Counted from the stretch's first letter, positions 32,866 through 41,627 are shown. The stretch is DNA of 64,000 nt from Streptomyces sp. NBC_01723 (GCF_036246005.1 NZ_CP109171.1:1221001-1285000); one strand, 5' to 3'. Notes: generated from the letters alone by a model not told the origin. Program-made: numbers and translations.

Positions 32866-33777
32866 TCAGTCCGCCTGTCCCACCTTCGCCGCGGTCGCCC
32901 GCAGCGCGTCCACCGCCGCCCGGATCGACGGGCGGCGGTCCGCGTCCGCGCGCCACACGACGTACACGTGCCGGCGCACCCGCTGCTTCAAGGGGACGGT
33001 GACGACCTCCGCGGGCATCGGCTGGCGCCCGAGCAGGGGCGCGATGCACACGCCGAGCCCCGCGGCGACCAGACCGAGCTGGGTGTGGGTCTCGGCGGCA
33101 CGGTGCCCGACGATCGGCTCGATGCCCTTCGAGCGCAGCGTGAACATGAGCCACTCGTGGCAGAACTCGCCCTCGCCCCAGGTGATCCACTCGTCCTCGG
33201 CGAACTCGGCGAGGTCCACCTCGTCCCGGCCCGCGAGCCGGTGGCCGGCCGGCATGGCCACGTCGGCGGGGTCGTCGAGGAGCGGCGCCTTGACCAGGCC
33301 GTCGGGCAGCGGCATCGGCTTGTTGTACCAGTCGAGGACGACGGCCAGGTCGAGGTCGCCGCGGACCACGCCGTTGATGCCGCGTTCCGGTTCCAGCTCG
33401 CAGGAGCGCAGGCGCAGCGCGGGGTGCTCGGTGCGCAGGGCGGCGAGAGCCGTGGGGAAGAGCCCGCGGGCGGCCGTCGGGAACGCGGACAGCCGCAGCT
33501 CGCCCGCCACCTGCCCGCGCTGCGCCTCCAGGTCGGCCTGGGCCAGCTCGACCTGGGAGAGGATGCGGGCCGCGTGCTCGGCGAGCAGTCGGCCCGCGTC
33601 GGTGAGCCGCACCCCGCGCCCGTTCTTGGCCAGCAGTTGCTGTCCGGCCTCGCGCTCCAGCTTGGCCATCTGCTGGGAGACGGCGGAGGTGGTGATGTGC
33701 AGACCGGCGGCGGCGCCGCTCACCGAACCGTGCCGGGCGAGGGCGTCGAGGGTGCGCAGGCGCTCCAGGTTCAACAT
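32866..33777 (-). CDS. LysR-family transcriptional regulator
   Basis: A 303-residue LTTR. The winged helix is NLERLRTLDALARHGSVSGA then AAGLHITTSAVSQQMAKLER, followed by the linker helix (LLAEHAARILSQVELAQAD) and a two-lobed co-inducer domain. ATG 33777 is followed immediately by the conserved LNLERLRTL start. It is divergent from an EamA exporter at 33853 with 75 bp between, the standard arrangement for control of that exporter. CGAGAT/ATCTCG arms lie in the gap. Confidence 0.9.
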   Translation of the reverse strand: MLNLERLRTLDALARHGSVSGAAAGLHITTSAVSQQMAKLEREAGQQLLAKNGRGVRLTDAGRLLAEHAARILSQVELAQADLEAQRGQVAGELRLSAFPTAARGLFPTALAALRTEHPALRLRSCELEPERGINGVVRGDLDLAVVLDWYNKPMPLPDGLVKAPLLDDPADVAMPAGHRLAGRDEVDLAEFAEDEWITWGEGEFCHEWLMFTLRSKGIEPIVGHRAAETHTQLGLVAAGLGVCIAPLLGRQPMPAEVVTVPLKQRVRRHVYVVWRADADRRPSIRAAVDALRATAAKVGQAD

Positions 33778-33790
33778 GTAAGCAACACTA

Positions 33791-33814
33791 CGAGATACTC
33801 GGTGCGAAATCTCG
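33791..33814. promoter_or_regulatory. Inverted repeat between LysR and EamA genes
   Basis: CGAGAT (33791-33796) and ATCTCG (33809-33814), perfect 6-bp arms with a 12-bp spacer, in the LysR/exporter divergent region. It is compatible with a LysR recognition site, whose usual form is T-N11-A inside an interrupted dyad. Assignment is inference. Confidence 0.4.
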
Positions 33815-33852
33815 ATTGTGCTACGAGGAGGATCTGTTCCATCGTTGCTCGC

Positions 33853-34839
33853 ATGAGCAGCAGTGGTACGTCCTCGCCCGCGGCCCGTCGCGTCCTCGAC
33901 TGGCGGCTGCGCTTCGGGTTTCTCTCCCTCGTCTGGGGTTTCAGCTTCCTCTTCATGAAGGTGGGGACGGAGGGTTTCGCCCCGTTCCAGGTCACGCTGG
34001 GGCGGCTGGCGTTCGGTACGGCGGTGGTCGCGGCCGCGATGGCGGTGAAGCGGGAGCGGCTGCCGCGCGGTGTCTGGACCTGGGTGCATCTGACGGTCGC
34101 CGGGTTCCTGCTGAACGCGCTGCCGTTCTCGCTGTTCGCCTTCTCGGAACTGACGATCCCGTCGTCGCTCGCCGGCATCTGCAACGCGACCTCGCCGCTG
34201 TGGGGCATGGCCCTGTCGCTGGTCGCCCTCTCCGAGGACCGGCCGACGCGGCGCCGGGTGGCAGGGCTCGGCATCGGGTTCCTGGGCGTCCTGACGGTGC
34301 TGGGCGTCTGGCAGGGCTTCGACGGACTGGACGTCACGGGCACCGCCCTGGCGCTGCTGGCCTCCCTCAGCTATCCGGTCGGCTGGATCTACGTGCGCCG
34401 CACCCTGGCCGGCTCCAGCCACTCCCACCTCTCACTGACGGGTGCCCAGCTGGGCCTCGCCACGCTGCAACTCGCGGTCGTGACGCCGCTGTTCACCTCG
34501 GTCCCGACCGGTTTTCCCGTGCTGTCGGTCGCGGCCCTGGGCGTCCTCGGCACCGGGCTCGCCTTCCTGATCCAGTACGACCTGGTCGCGGAGGTCGGAC
34601 CCACGACGGCCCAGATGGTCACGTACTTCACCCCCGTCATCGCCACCGCGGCGGGCGTGGCGCTCCTCGGCGAGTCGCTGTCCTGGTCGACCCCGGTCGG
34701 CGCGGTCGTCGTCCTCGCCGGGGCGGCGCTGACCCAGTCGCGGCCCAGGGCCGCCGGATCGCCCACGGTCGCCCCGGTCCCGGAACGCGAGGACACGAGG
34801 CTCCAGGAGCGCCCTCGGACCACCGCGTCTCAGACGTAG
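33853..34839 (+). CDS. EamA-family (DMT) membrane exporter
   Basis: A 328-residue protein with ten hydrophobic helices in two EamA repeats: the first begins FLSLVWGFSFLFMKVGTEGF, the second GTALALLASLSYPVGWIYVR. The C-terminus is hydrophilic. The DMT superfamily exports amino acids, cysteine pathway metabolites or drugs. ATG 33853 is the most likely start; no Shine-Dalgarno is at the normal distance, although GGAGGAT occurs about 20 bp upstream. Divergent LysR probably regulates it. Its 3' end overlaps the MocR gene by 10 bp. Confidence 0.87.
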   Translation: MSSSGTSSPAARRVLDWRLRFGFLSLVWGFSFLFMKVGTEGFAPFQVTLGRLAFGTAVVAAAMAVKRERLPRGVWTWVHLTVAGFLLNALPFSLFAFSELTIPSSLAGICNATSPLWGMALSLVALSEDRPTRRRVAGLGIGFLGVLTVLGVWQGFDGLDVTGTALALLASLSYPVGWIYVRRTLAGSSHSHLSLTGAQLGLATLQLAVVTPLFTSVPTGFPVLSVAALGVLGTGLAFLIQYDLVAEVGPTTAQMVTYFTPVIATAAGVALLGESLSWSTPVGAVVVLAGAALTQSRPRAAGSPTVAPVPEREDTRLQERPRTTASQT

Positions 34840-36176
34840 CTCCGCGAGGCTTCCGCCCCCGGCCCCACCGCTGCCGCAACCGCCGCCGCCAGCGGGCCGA
34901 TGTCCTCCTCGGACAGCGTCGAGACCGTGATCCGGATGCCCGGCGGGGCACTGACGCGGAAGCGCGCGCCGGGGGCCACGGCCCAGCCGGCGTGCAGCAG
35001 CCGGGCGACGGCACCGGTCTCGTCCGGCACCGGGATCCACACGTTCATGCCGCTGCGGCCGTGCGCGGCGACCCCGTGGTCCGCGAGGGCGGCGAGCAGC
35101 GCGTCCCGGCGCCGCCCGTACACCGGCGCGACCGCGTGCGCGTCCACCGCGCTGCCCGCCCACAGCAGGGCCACGGCCCGCTGGGTGACATGGCTGACCC
35201 AGCCGGGTCCCAGCCGCTGGCGGCCGCGGACCCGGTCGAGCGTGACGGGGTCCCCCGTGAACACGGCGAGCCGCAGGTCGGGCCCGCAGGCCTTGGCCGC
35301 CGAGCGGACGAAGGCCCAGCTGTGGGTCGTACCGGCGAGGGGGTGCGGGGGCAGGTCGACGATGCGGTGGCCGTGGTCGTCCTCGATCAGCAGGGTCTCG
35401 GGATGGTCGCTCAGCACGGACCGCAGGTCGGCCGCGCGCGCCGCGCCGACGGCCGCGCCCGTCGGGTTCTGCGCGCGGACCGTGACGACCAGCGCGCGGG
35501 CGCCGGCCGCCAGCACCCGGCGTACGTCCTCGGGCAGCGGTCCCTCGTCGTCCACGCGGACGGGGACCGTGCGCAGTCCGAGCGCGGGGACCAGGTCGAG
35601 GAGGCTGCCCCAGCCCGGGTCCTCCACGGCGACGGCGTCGCCGGGTCTGAGGTGGGTCGCGAGTACCCGTTCCATGGCGTCCAGCGAGCCGGACGTGACC
35701 ACCACGGGCCCGTCGGGCACACCGTCGGCGTCCAGTTCGGCGCGGGCGACGCCCGCGAGTTCCGCGGTGACGGCCGCATGCCCGTACATCACCGGATGCC
35801 GGTCGCCCTGCTCGGCCGCCGCGGCGAACACCGGGCCCAGCGCGGGCAGCAGTGCCGGGTCCGGATTCCCGTCGGAGAGGTCGCGCACCCCCTCGGGCAC
35901 CTCCACCCGGATGAACTCGCGGCCCGTGGTGGCGGGCTTCGCGCGCACCCGGCTGCCCCGGCGCCCGGCCGTCTCGATCACCCCGCGCTCGCGCAGGGTG
36001 CGGTAGGCGGCGGCGACGGTGTTCGGGTTCACCCCGAGCCGCTCCGCCAACTCCCGCATCGGCGGCAGCGGTTGCCCCGGCTCCAGATCCCCCGAGCCCA
36101 CCGCACGCTCGACGCTCGCGGAAATCTCCGCTGCGCCCCGTCCTGCGATCAGATACTCTCCTAGCACAAACAGCAT
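34830..36176 (-). CDS. MocR-type regulator (GntR domain fused to aminotransferase fold)
   Basis: A 448-residue MocR/PdxR-like regulator. The N-terminal GntR winged helix (about 14-80) contains LPPMRELAERLGVNPNTVAA and YRTLRERGVIETAGRRGSRV; a class I aminotransferase domain follows, with RAQNPTGAAVG, the DDHGHR strand and the PLP Lys in FVRSAAKACGPDLRLAV. Members sense PLP or amino acids. It is divergent from a pyridoxamine-oxidase-like gene pair, with a palindrome between, so control of that pair is likely. The start is uncertain: the GTG at 36167 (VLGEYLIAG) is an alternative to ATG 36176. Confidence 0.87.
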   Translation of the reverse strand: MLFVLGEYLIAGRGAAEISASVERAVGSGDLEPGQPLPPMRELAERLGVNPNTVAAAYRTLRERGVIETAGRRGSRVRAKPATTGREFIRVEVPEGVRDLSDGNPDPALLPALGPVFAAAAEQGDRHPVMYGHAAVTAELAGVARAELDADGVPDGPVVVTSGSLDAMERVLATHLRPGDAVAVEDPGWGSLLDLVPALGLRTVPVRVDDEGPLPEDVRRVLAAGARALVVTVRAQNPTGAAVGAARAADLRSVLSDHPETLLIEDDHGHRIVDLPPHPLAGTTHSWAFVRSAAKACGPDLRLAVFTGDPVTLDRVRGRQRLGPGWVSHVTQRAVALLWAGSAVDAHAVAPVYGRRRDALLAALADHGVAAHGRSGMNVWIPVPDETGAVARLLHAGWAVAPGARFRVSAPPGIRITVSTLSEEDIGPLAAAVAAAVGPGAEASRSYV

Positions 36177-36178
36177 TA

Positions 36179-36190
36179 TGCACTAGTGCA
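36179..36190. promoter_or_regulatory. 12-bp palindrome between MocR and PNPOx-like genes
   Basis: TGCACTAGTGCA is a perfect palindrome exactly between the MocR start (36176) and the PNPOx-like start (36203). CATAAT, a good -10 for the MocR direction, overlaps its edge. Binding here would block both divergent promoters. Confidence 0.5.
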
Positions 36191-36202
36191 ATGGAGAACG
36201 CC

Positions 36203-36889
36203 ATGCAGGGGACCGCGCAGACGCCGTCGCAGCCCGCGACCACCTACCCGTCCACCGACCGCACCGTCCCCACCCGCTCCCCCGACCGGGCCTCGTACGA
36301 CAGGGAACTGGTGCACGCGATACTCGACGAGGGCTACGTCTGCCATCTCGGCTTCGTCCGGGACGGTGCCCCTGTGGTCCTGCCGACCCTCTACGGGCGG
36401 GTGGGCGAGCGGCTCTACGTACACGGTTCGACGGGCTCGCGCCCGCTGCGGATGACCGGCGCCGCGGACCCGGGCCTGCCGGTGTGCCTGACGGTGACCC
36501 ACGTGGACGCGCTGGTGCTGGCCCGCTCCGCCTTCCACCACTCGATCAACTACCGGTCGGTGGTGGTGCACGGCACGGCGTACGAGGTGACGGACCCGGA
36601 AGAGCGGCGCACCGCCCTGGACGCCCTGGTCGACCACGTCGTCCCCGGCCGCTCACGGGACTCCCGGCCCGCCAACAAGAAGGAGCTGGCCGCCACCGCC
36701 GTGATCCGCCTCGACCTGAACGAGGTCTCCGCCAAGCTCCGCACCGGCGGTGTGAACGACGAACCGGAGGACCTCGCCCTCCCCCACTGGGCGGGTCTGG
36801 TCCCGGTGCGCAAGGGGTACGACGCCCCGGTCGCCGACCCGGACCTCGACGCCGGCACCGCCCTGCCCGGCTACCTGTCGGCCCTGTGA
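36203..36889 (+). CDS. PNPOx-like / NimA-type FMN-binding protein
   Basis: A 228-residue split-barrel flavoprotein of the pyridoxamine oxidase-related, NimA-like group. ILDEGYVCHLGFVRDGAPVV and LPTLYGRVGERLYVHGST are the first barrel strands, and NYRSVVVHGTAYEVTDPEER is typical of the family. ATG 36203 is chosen because GGAG lies six bases upstream; an in-frame ATG at 36191 also exists. It overlaps the following PaiB-like gene by one base (TGATG), so they form a unit divergent from the MocR regulator. Confidence 0.85.
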   Translation: MQGTAQTPSQPATTYPSTDRTVPTRSPDRASYDRELVHAILDEGYVCHLGFVRDGAPVVLPTLYGRVGERLYVHGSTGSRPLRMTGAADPGLPVCLTVTHVDALVLARSAFHHSINYRSVVVHGTAYEVTDPEERRTALDALVDHVVPGRSRDSRPANKKELAATAVIRLDLNEVSAKLRTGGVNDEPEDLALPHWAGLVPVRKGYDAPVADPDLDAGTALPGYLSAL

Positions 36890-37530
36890 TGCTGGTCCAC
36901 CCCTGGGACGCGCCGCGGGACGACGACGAGTGGCGCGACTGGCTCGGGGCACACGACTTCGGCCAGCTCGCCGTCAACGGCCCGCCCGGCGAGCCGCCCC
37001 ACGTCCAGCCGCTGCACTTCGCCTTCGACGCCGCCCGCGGCGCCCACGGCGAGGTGGTCACACACCTGGCCCGGCCCAACCCGCTCTGGTCCGCGCTGGA
37101 GGCCGACCCGGTCGTCCTGCTGAGCGTGGTCGACGACTACGTGTACGTCCCCGGCCCCTGGCAGGCCGCCCCGGAGGGGCCGCCCGAGCACGGTGTGCCG
37201 ACCAGCTTCTACGCGGCCGTCCAGCTCCGCTGCCACGCCCGTGTCGTGGACGATCCGGGTGAGAAGGCCGACCTGCTCAACCGCCAGGTCGGCCACTTCC
37301 AGCCGGACGGCGGTTCCGCGCGGGCCGCGGCGGGCGAGGCGCCGTACGGCAGGCTGCTGTCCGGCATCCGCGGGCTGCGGCTGGAGGTGACCGGCGTACG
37401 GGCGAAGTTCAAGTACGCCGGCAAGCGGACCGAGGAGGTCCGGGACCGGATCGCGGTCGGGCTCGCCGAGCGTGCCGGCCCGCGCGACGCCGAGGCCCGG
37501 GCGCACCTCGCACGGCGCGGCGGGATCTGA
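36889..37530 (+). CDS. PaiB-like FMN-binding protein
   Basis: A 213-residue protein of the FMN_bind_2/PaiB family. It starts MLVHPWDAPRDDDEWRDWLG, followed by DFGQLAVNGPPGEPPHVQPL and the ARPNPLWSAL segment containing the conserved HxxRxNP-like site (here THLARPNP), then PTSFYAAVQLRCHARVVDD. PaiB of Bacillus is a negative regulator of sporulation genes, but actinomycete members are usually uncharacterised flavoproteins. Its start overlaps the upstream PNPOx-like stop by one base. A bidirectional terminator follows. Confidence 0.85.
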   Translation: MLVHPWDAPRDDDEWRDWLGAHDFGQLAVNGPPGEPPHVQPLHFAFDAARGAHGEVVTHLARPNPLWSALEADPVVLLSVVDDYVYVPGPWQAAPEGPPEHGVPTSFYAAVQLRCHARVVDDPGEKADLLNRQVGHFQPDGGSARAAAGEAPYGRLLSGIRGLRLEVTGVRAKFKYAGKRTEEVRDRIAVGLAERAGPRDAEARAHLARRGGI

Positions 37531-37555
37531 CCGACGGCGCCGGAAGACCGCCCGT

Positions 37556-37580
37556 GGGGCCGCTCGCACCGAGCGGCCCC
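37556..37580. terminator. Bidirectional GC-rich terminator
   Basis: GGGGCCGCTCG (37556-37566), loop CAC, CGAGCGGCCCC (37570-37580): 11 perfect pairs between two convergent genes (PaiB-like and EamA). Confidence 0.75.
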
Positions 37581-37586
37581 CGGTCG

Positions 37587-38531
37587 TCAGGCGGGCGCCG
37601 GCCGCGTCCGTGCCGCCTTGGTCTCCGCCACCGCGAGCCCCGCCACCGAGCCGAGCATCAGCAGCGTGCCGGCCAGGGTCGCCGCCGTGAGGTGCTCCCC
37701 GAGCAGCAGGACGGCGAGCGCCGCCGCGCTGACCGGCTCCAGGAGCATGATCACGGAGACGGTGGCGGACCGGACCACGGCCGCTCCGGCGAAGTAGAGC
37801 CCGTAGGCGAGGGCGGTCGGCACGGCGGCGACGTACGCGAGCAGCAACCCGAGGCGGACCGGTTCGGCGGTGTGCGGCAGCAGCCCCTCGGCGAGGGCGA
37901 GCGGCAGCAGGCACAGGCTGGTGACGGCGAAGGCCCCCACCGACGTGCTGCCGGCGTCCGCCCCGCCGTGGCGGCCCCACCAGCGGGTGAGCAGTGTCAT
38001 CACCGAGTACCCGGCGGCGGACAGCAGCGCGAGGAGTACGCCCGACAGGCGGACGGTCGTGCCCCCTCCGCCGAGGACGAGCACCACGAGTCCGGCGAGC
38101 GCGCCGACGACGGCGGTGGCACCGCCCAGTCCGAGGTGCTCACCGAGGGCGAGGCGCGCGCCGAGCGCGATCAGCACCGGCCCCGCGCCCAGGGTGATGA
38201 CGGTCGCCACGGCGAGCCCGGTGGACTGCACCGCGGCGAAGTAGGCCGTCTGGAACACCGCGAGACCGAGACCGGTGACGAGCGCCCGCCGCGCCTTGCG
38301 GGCGAACGGCTCGGCCACGGCCGCCCTCCGTCCACGCGGACGCAACGGACGGACGGCGAGCAGCAGGACGAGCCCCACGGCGCAGCGCCAGAAGGACAGG
38401 GCGACGGGGCCCATGTCACTGGACCGGTAGACCAGCGAGGCGGCGGCACCGGCGGTGCCCCAGGCGACACCGGCGACGATCAGATAGAGGAGGCCACGCC
38501 CGACGGGCAGGCCGGAGACGGCATTCGACAC
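37587..38531 (-). CDS. EamA-family (DMT) membrane exporter
   Basis: A 314-residue ten-helix DMT permease. Repeat 1 runs from [20 protein letters not shown], repeat 2 from [39 protein letters not shown] is the conserved EamA C-terminal motif. GTG 38531 has GGAGAG about six bases upstream. The substrate is not predictable. It is about 190 bp from an IS481 insertion, which separates it from another EamA gene that was only about 190 bp away before the insertion. Confidence 0.87.
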   Translation of the reverse strand: MSNAVSGLPVGRGLLYLIVAGVAWGTAGAAASLVYRSSDMGPVALSFWRCAVGLVLLLAVRPLRPRGRRAAVAEPFARKARRALVTGLGLAVFQTAYFAAVQSTGLAVATVITLGAGPVLIALGARLALGEHLGLGGATAVVGALAGLVVLVLGGGGTTVRLSGVLLALLSAAGYSVMTLLTRWWGRHGGADAGSTSVGAFAVTSLCLLPLALAEGLLPHTAEPVRLGLLLAYVAAVPTALAYGLYFAGAAVVRSATVSVIMLLEPVSAAALAVLLLGEHLTAATLAGTLLMLGSVAGLAVAETKAARTRPAPA

Positions 38532-38723
38532 GAGTTCTCTCCGCAGACGCGCACGAGGCGCGGACGTTCGGAGCGGCCCCGGGGCTGCCGGGGGCGCGAG
38601 GACTGCGTCTGCGGGCAGCACCGTCCGGCCCGGCGACCACGCGCCGGGCTCGTCACAGGGGCCCGCCTCAGGCGGCCGGAGGCGGGAGGACGAGTGCGTC
38701 GGAGTGCATGATCCGCACCCTAG

Positions 38724-39804
38724 GTGTATTGACCACGAGCGTTGTTAACAGGGTCGAGATCTTGATCATGGCGAAGACCTCCGGTGTGGTGGAGGTGTCT
38801 AGGCTTCACCACACGGAGGTCTTCGTGTCCCACCGTAATGCCCGTCTTACCGTTCACGGCAGACGAATCCTGGTCGAACGCGTCCTGTCCGGCCGTCCCG
38901 TCGCGCACGTGGCCGCGGAGATGGGTATATCCCGTCCTACAGCCCACAAGTGGGTCCGCCGCTGGCGGACCGAAGGCGATGCGGGGCTGCACGACCGTTC
39001 CAGCAGGCCCCGCACCACTCCACACCGCACGCCGTCTGCGGTCGAGGCCCGGGTCTGCCGACTGCGTTCCGGGCGCAAGCTCGGCCCGGCACGCATCGGA
39101 CCGATCCTGGGTCTTCACGCCTCGACCGTCCACCGCATCCTGGTCAGGCACGGTCTGAACCGTCTGGCCTGGCTCGACCGGCCCACCGGCGAACCGATCC
39201 GCCGCTACGAGCGAGCCAGAGCGGGCGAGCTGGTCCACGTCGACATCAAGAAACTCGGCAACATCCCCGACGGCGGCGGATGGCGGACTGTCGGCCGCGC
39301 GGCCGGTGACCGCAACCGCCAGTCCACCACCACCGAGCGCAAGAGCTGCACACCGGTAATCGGCTACAGCTACATCCACTCCGCCGTCGACGACCACTCC
39401 CGCCTGGCCTACAGCGAAGTCCTCACCGACGAGCGCAAGGAGACCGCCGCCGGCTTCTGGCAGCGGGCGAACGCCTTCTTCGCTGCTCACGGCATCACCG
39501 TCGAACGGGTCCTGACCGACAACGGCTCCTGCTACAAGTCCAGACTGTTCACCCAGACGCTGGCCACCGCGGGCATCACCCACAAGAAGATCCGGCCCTA
39601 CCGGCCGCAGACCAACGGCAAGGTCGAACGCTTCAACCGCACCCTGCTCGACGAATGGGCCTACCTGCGGCCCTACACCAGCAACACCGAACGAACAGCA
39701 GCCCTGGCAGACTTCCTCCACACCTACAACCACCACCGCTGCCACACCGCACTCGGAGGCCAGCCACCAATCAGCCGCGTGAACAACGTTGCGGGTCAAT
39801 ACAC
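38724..39804 (+). mobile_element. IS481-family insertion sequence with CTAG target duplication
   Basis: The ends GTGTATTGACC at 38724-38734 and its complement at 39794-39804 are perfect 11-bp terminal repeats; similarity continues in CGTTGTT. Both ends are flanked by CTAG (38720-38723 and 39805-39808), a 4-bp target duplication as known for IS481 relatives. Length is 1,081 bp with one transposase gene. The target CTAG includes the stop codon of the adjacent EamA gene. The element appears intact. Confidence 0.88.
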
Positions 39805-39808
39805 CTAG
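38825..39808 (+). CDS. IS481-family DDE transposase
   Basis: A 327-residue transposase. Helix-turn-helix: VAHVAAEMGISRPTAHKWVR. DDE residues: Asp in LVHVDIKKLG, Asp in RVLTDNGSCY and Glu in GKVERFNRTLLDEW, with the IS481-type HRCHTALGGQPP end. GTG 38825 follows GGAGG by five bases and matches the usual MSHRNARLTVHG start; longer frames begin outside the element. The ribosome binding site lies in the right arm of a long hairpin (38773-38791 with 38807-38824). The stop TAG is completed by the target duplication, not by the element. Confidence 0.92.
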   Translation: MSHRNARLTVHGRRILVERVLSGRPVAHVAAEMGISRPTAHKWVRRWRTEGDAGLHDRSSRPRTTPHRTPSAVEARVCRLRSGRKLGPARIGPILGLHASTVHRILVRHGLNRLAWLDRPTGEPIRRYERARAGELVHVDIKKLGNIPDGGGWRTVGRAAGDRNRQSTTTERKSCTPVIGYSYIHSAVDDHSRLAYSEVLTDERKETAAGFWQRANAFFAAHGITVERVLTDNGSCYKSRLFTQTLATAGITHKKIRPYRPQTNGKVERFNRTLLDEWAYLRPYTSNTERTAALADFLHTYNHHRCHTALGGQPPISRVNNVAGQYT

Positions 39809-40809
39809 GCCGCCGTTCCCCGCCGGGACAACTCCCTTTCCTCCCCGCCGCTCGCCACCGGTTCCGCGGAGCCCTTGGCGGGCGTCGAGGACTGGGCGAT
39901 GAAGGCACCGGCCAGCACCACGACGCCGCCGACGATCTGCGGGGCGGAGAGGTGCTCGCCGAGCAGCACCCAGGCCAGCACGGTCGCGACGACCGCTTCG
40001 AGGCAGGCCACGACGCCGGCGACCTGCGGAGACAGCCGGCGCACGGCCACCACGCCGGTGACGTAGGCGAGGACCGTGGCGACGAACACGATCCAGGCGA
40101 GCAGCAGGGCCGCTGCGACCGGGGTGCCGTCCATGGGGGCGGTGTGGCCGAGGACGGACCACTCCATCGACCAGGGGCGGGCCACGACGGTGAGCACGGC
40201 GGCCCCGACGAGCAGGCCGTAGGCGATCACACCGAGCGGGTCGGGGGCCTCGTCACCGGCTTCGCTGCCCTGGTCGGACAGGACGAAGTAGCCGACCTGA
40301 CAGCAGGCGGCGCCGAGCGCGAGCAGGAGTCCGACGGCGTCGAAGCGCAGGCCCGACCAGACCTCCACCACACAGGCGAGACCGCCGACCGCGAGGACCA
40401 CGCCGAGTGCCGCGGCCCGGGTCACCGGCCGCCGCTGCACGAACCGGACCCAGCCCAGGACCAGGGCGGGCGCGAGGTACTCGACGAGCAGGGCGACGCC
40501 CACCGGGATGCGGGAGATGGCCGCGAAGTAGCAGGCCTGCACACCGGCCACGGCCAGCAGGCCGAACCCGGCGAGCAGTCCCGGGCGGCGGCGCAGCAGG
40601 TCGCGGTGGCGCACGGCGAGCGGCAGCATCACCAGGGCGGCGCCGGCCACCCGCAGCCAGACCACGTGGAGCGGGTCGAGACCCGCCTCGATGAGCGGCT
40701 TGGCCGCGACTCCGGAACCGCCGAAGGCGACCGCGGACGCGAGCGCCAGGCCGAGCCCGGTCCCCTTGCCGCGGCTGCCGCGAGCGCTGTCAGACGTATG
40801 CACCGGCAC
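39805..40809 (-). CDS. EamA-family (DMT) membrane exporter
   Basis: A 334-residue DMT permease. Repeat 1 begins LGLALASAVAFGGSGVAAKP, repeat 2 VGLLLALGAACCQVGYFVLS; VACLEAVVATVLAWVLLGEHL is the conserved C-terminal motif. The C-terminal tail is hydrophilic. Its TAG stop (39807-39805) lies inside the CTAG duplicated by the IS481 insertion, so the reading frame is exactly preserved. The start chosen is 40809; no strong ribosome binding site is evident, and an internal start is possible. Confidence 0.87.
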   Translation of the reverse strand: MPVHTSDSARGSRGKGTGLGLALASAVAFGGSGVAAKPLIEAGLDPLHVVWLRVAGAALVMLPLAVRHRDLLRRRPGLLAGFGLLAVAGVQACYFAAISRIPVGVALLVEYLAPALVLGWVRFVQRRPVTRAAALGVVLAVGGLACVVEVWSGLRFDAVGLLLALGAACCQVGYFVLSDQGSEAGDEAPDPLGVIAYGLLVGAAVLTVVARPWSMEWSVLGHTAPMDGTPVAAALLLAWIVFVATVLAYVTGVVAVRRLSPQVAGVVACLEAVVATVLAWVLLGEHLSAPQIVGGVVVLAGAFIAQSSTPAKGSAEPVASGGEERELSRRGTAA

Positions 40810-40950
40810 ATGATGACAGGGGTCGACATGACCGTCACCCCCAATGACACCTGTCTCACCGACTGGACGTCCGGGGCGGGGGCGGGGTTCGCCGGTCGGC
40901 GACGGACGGGGGCCGGCGGCACCTGAGGCCGAGCAGCCGAACCCCGGGGC

Positions 40951-41490
40951 TCAGGACGCCGGTTCGAAGTACTGGTCCACGTCGGCGACCACCGTGCGCG
41001 GCTCGACGGCCACCCGGGCCAGGATCTCGACGGCGCGCGCCTGCGGGTCCGCGACCAGGGCGGCGAGCAGGTCGACACCACAGGCCCGGACGTGCCCGCG
41101 CCGTGCGGCACGCGCACCGGCCTCCTCCATGGCCGCCGCGGCCAGCGGCGACAAACCGGCGACGCCGGTCACGAGGGGGACGGCTCCGGAGTCCTCGACG
41201 GCGCTCTGCCAACGGAGGCCGTAGCCGATGCTGCGCTGCACGAGGTAGCCGAGCAGCCGGGCGATCCGGGGCCCGTCCCCGAGCACCGCCCGGACCTCGC
41301 CGTCGGATTCCAGGAGGGAGTGCAGCAGATGGGCCGTGTCGACCTGCCGGTCCCCGTCCCGCACCGCCCGTCGGCGGGCACCGGAGACCGCCGACGCCAG
41401 TTCCGCGGTGAACCGGTGATCGAGGTCGGTGCCGTCCGGGCGCCGGGCGTCCTGCTCGCCGGCCGACTGCCGGGGGATACGGGGTTGCAC
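40951..41490 (-). CDS. Clp N-terminal-domain protein without AAA domains
   Basis: About 179 residues with two Clp-N repeats: VDTAHLLHSLLESDGEVRAV with LGYLVQRSIGYGLRW, and AMEEAGARAARRGHVRACGV with DLLAALVADPQARAVEIL. These repeats in ClpA/ClpC bind adaptors or substrates; a free-standing version lacks ATPase modules and may act as an adaptor or decoy. GTG 41490 (VQPRIPRQ) is chosen by resemblance to actinomycete homologues; its GGGAG is unusually close, so a start further upstream (ATG in the TRTSGTGE segment) cannot be excluded. Confidence 0.78.
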   Translation of the reverse strand: MQPRIPRQSAGEQDARRPDGTDLDHRFTAELASAVSGARRRAVRDGDRQVDTAHLLHSLLESDGEVRAVLGDGPRIARLLGYLVQRSIGYGLRWQSAVEDSGAVPLVTGVAGLSPLAAAAMEEAGARAARRGHVRACGVDLLAALVADPQARAVEILARVAVEPRTVVADVDQYFEPAS

Positions 41491-41627
41491 ATCTCCCAGC
41501 TCACCAGTCCCGGACGTGCGCGTCATCCCCGAGGGGGAGCATTTCGGCGTCCCACACAGAGTGGACCCGCACGGCCGGAATCTCCTCCTTGCGGATGAGA
41601 TCAAGCCGTTTCGCCCGCGCACGCGAA

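Noticed and set aside
38720..40162. A 480-codon open frame on the minus strand across the IS481 element
   Set aside because: It is antisense to the DDE transposase, which has all its motifs; the frame has no recognisable domain. High-GC coding DNA often leaves long antisense frames.
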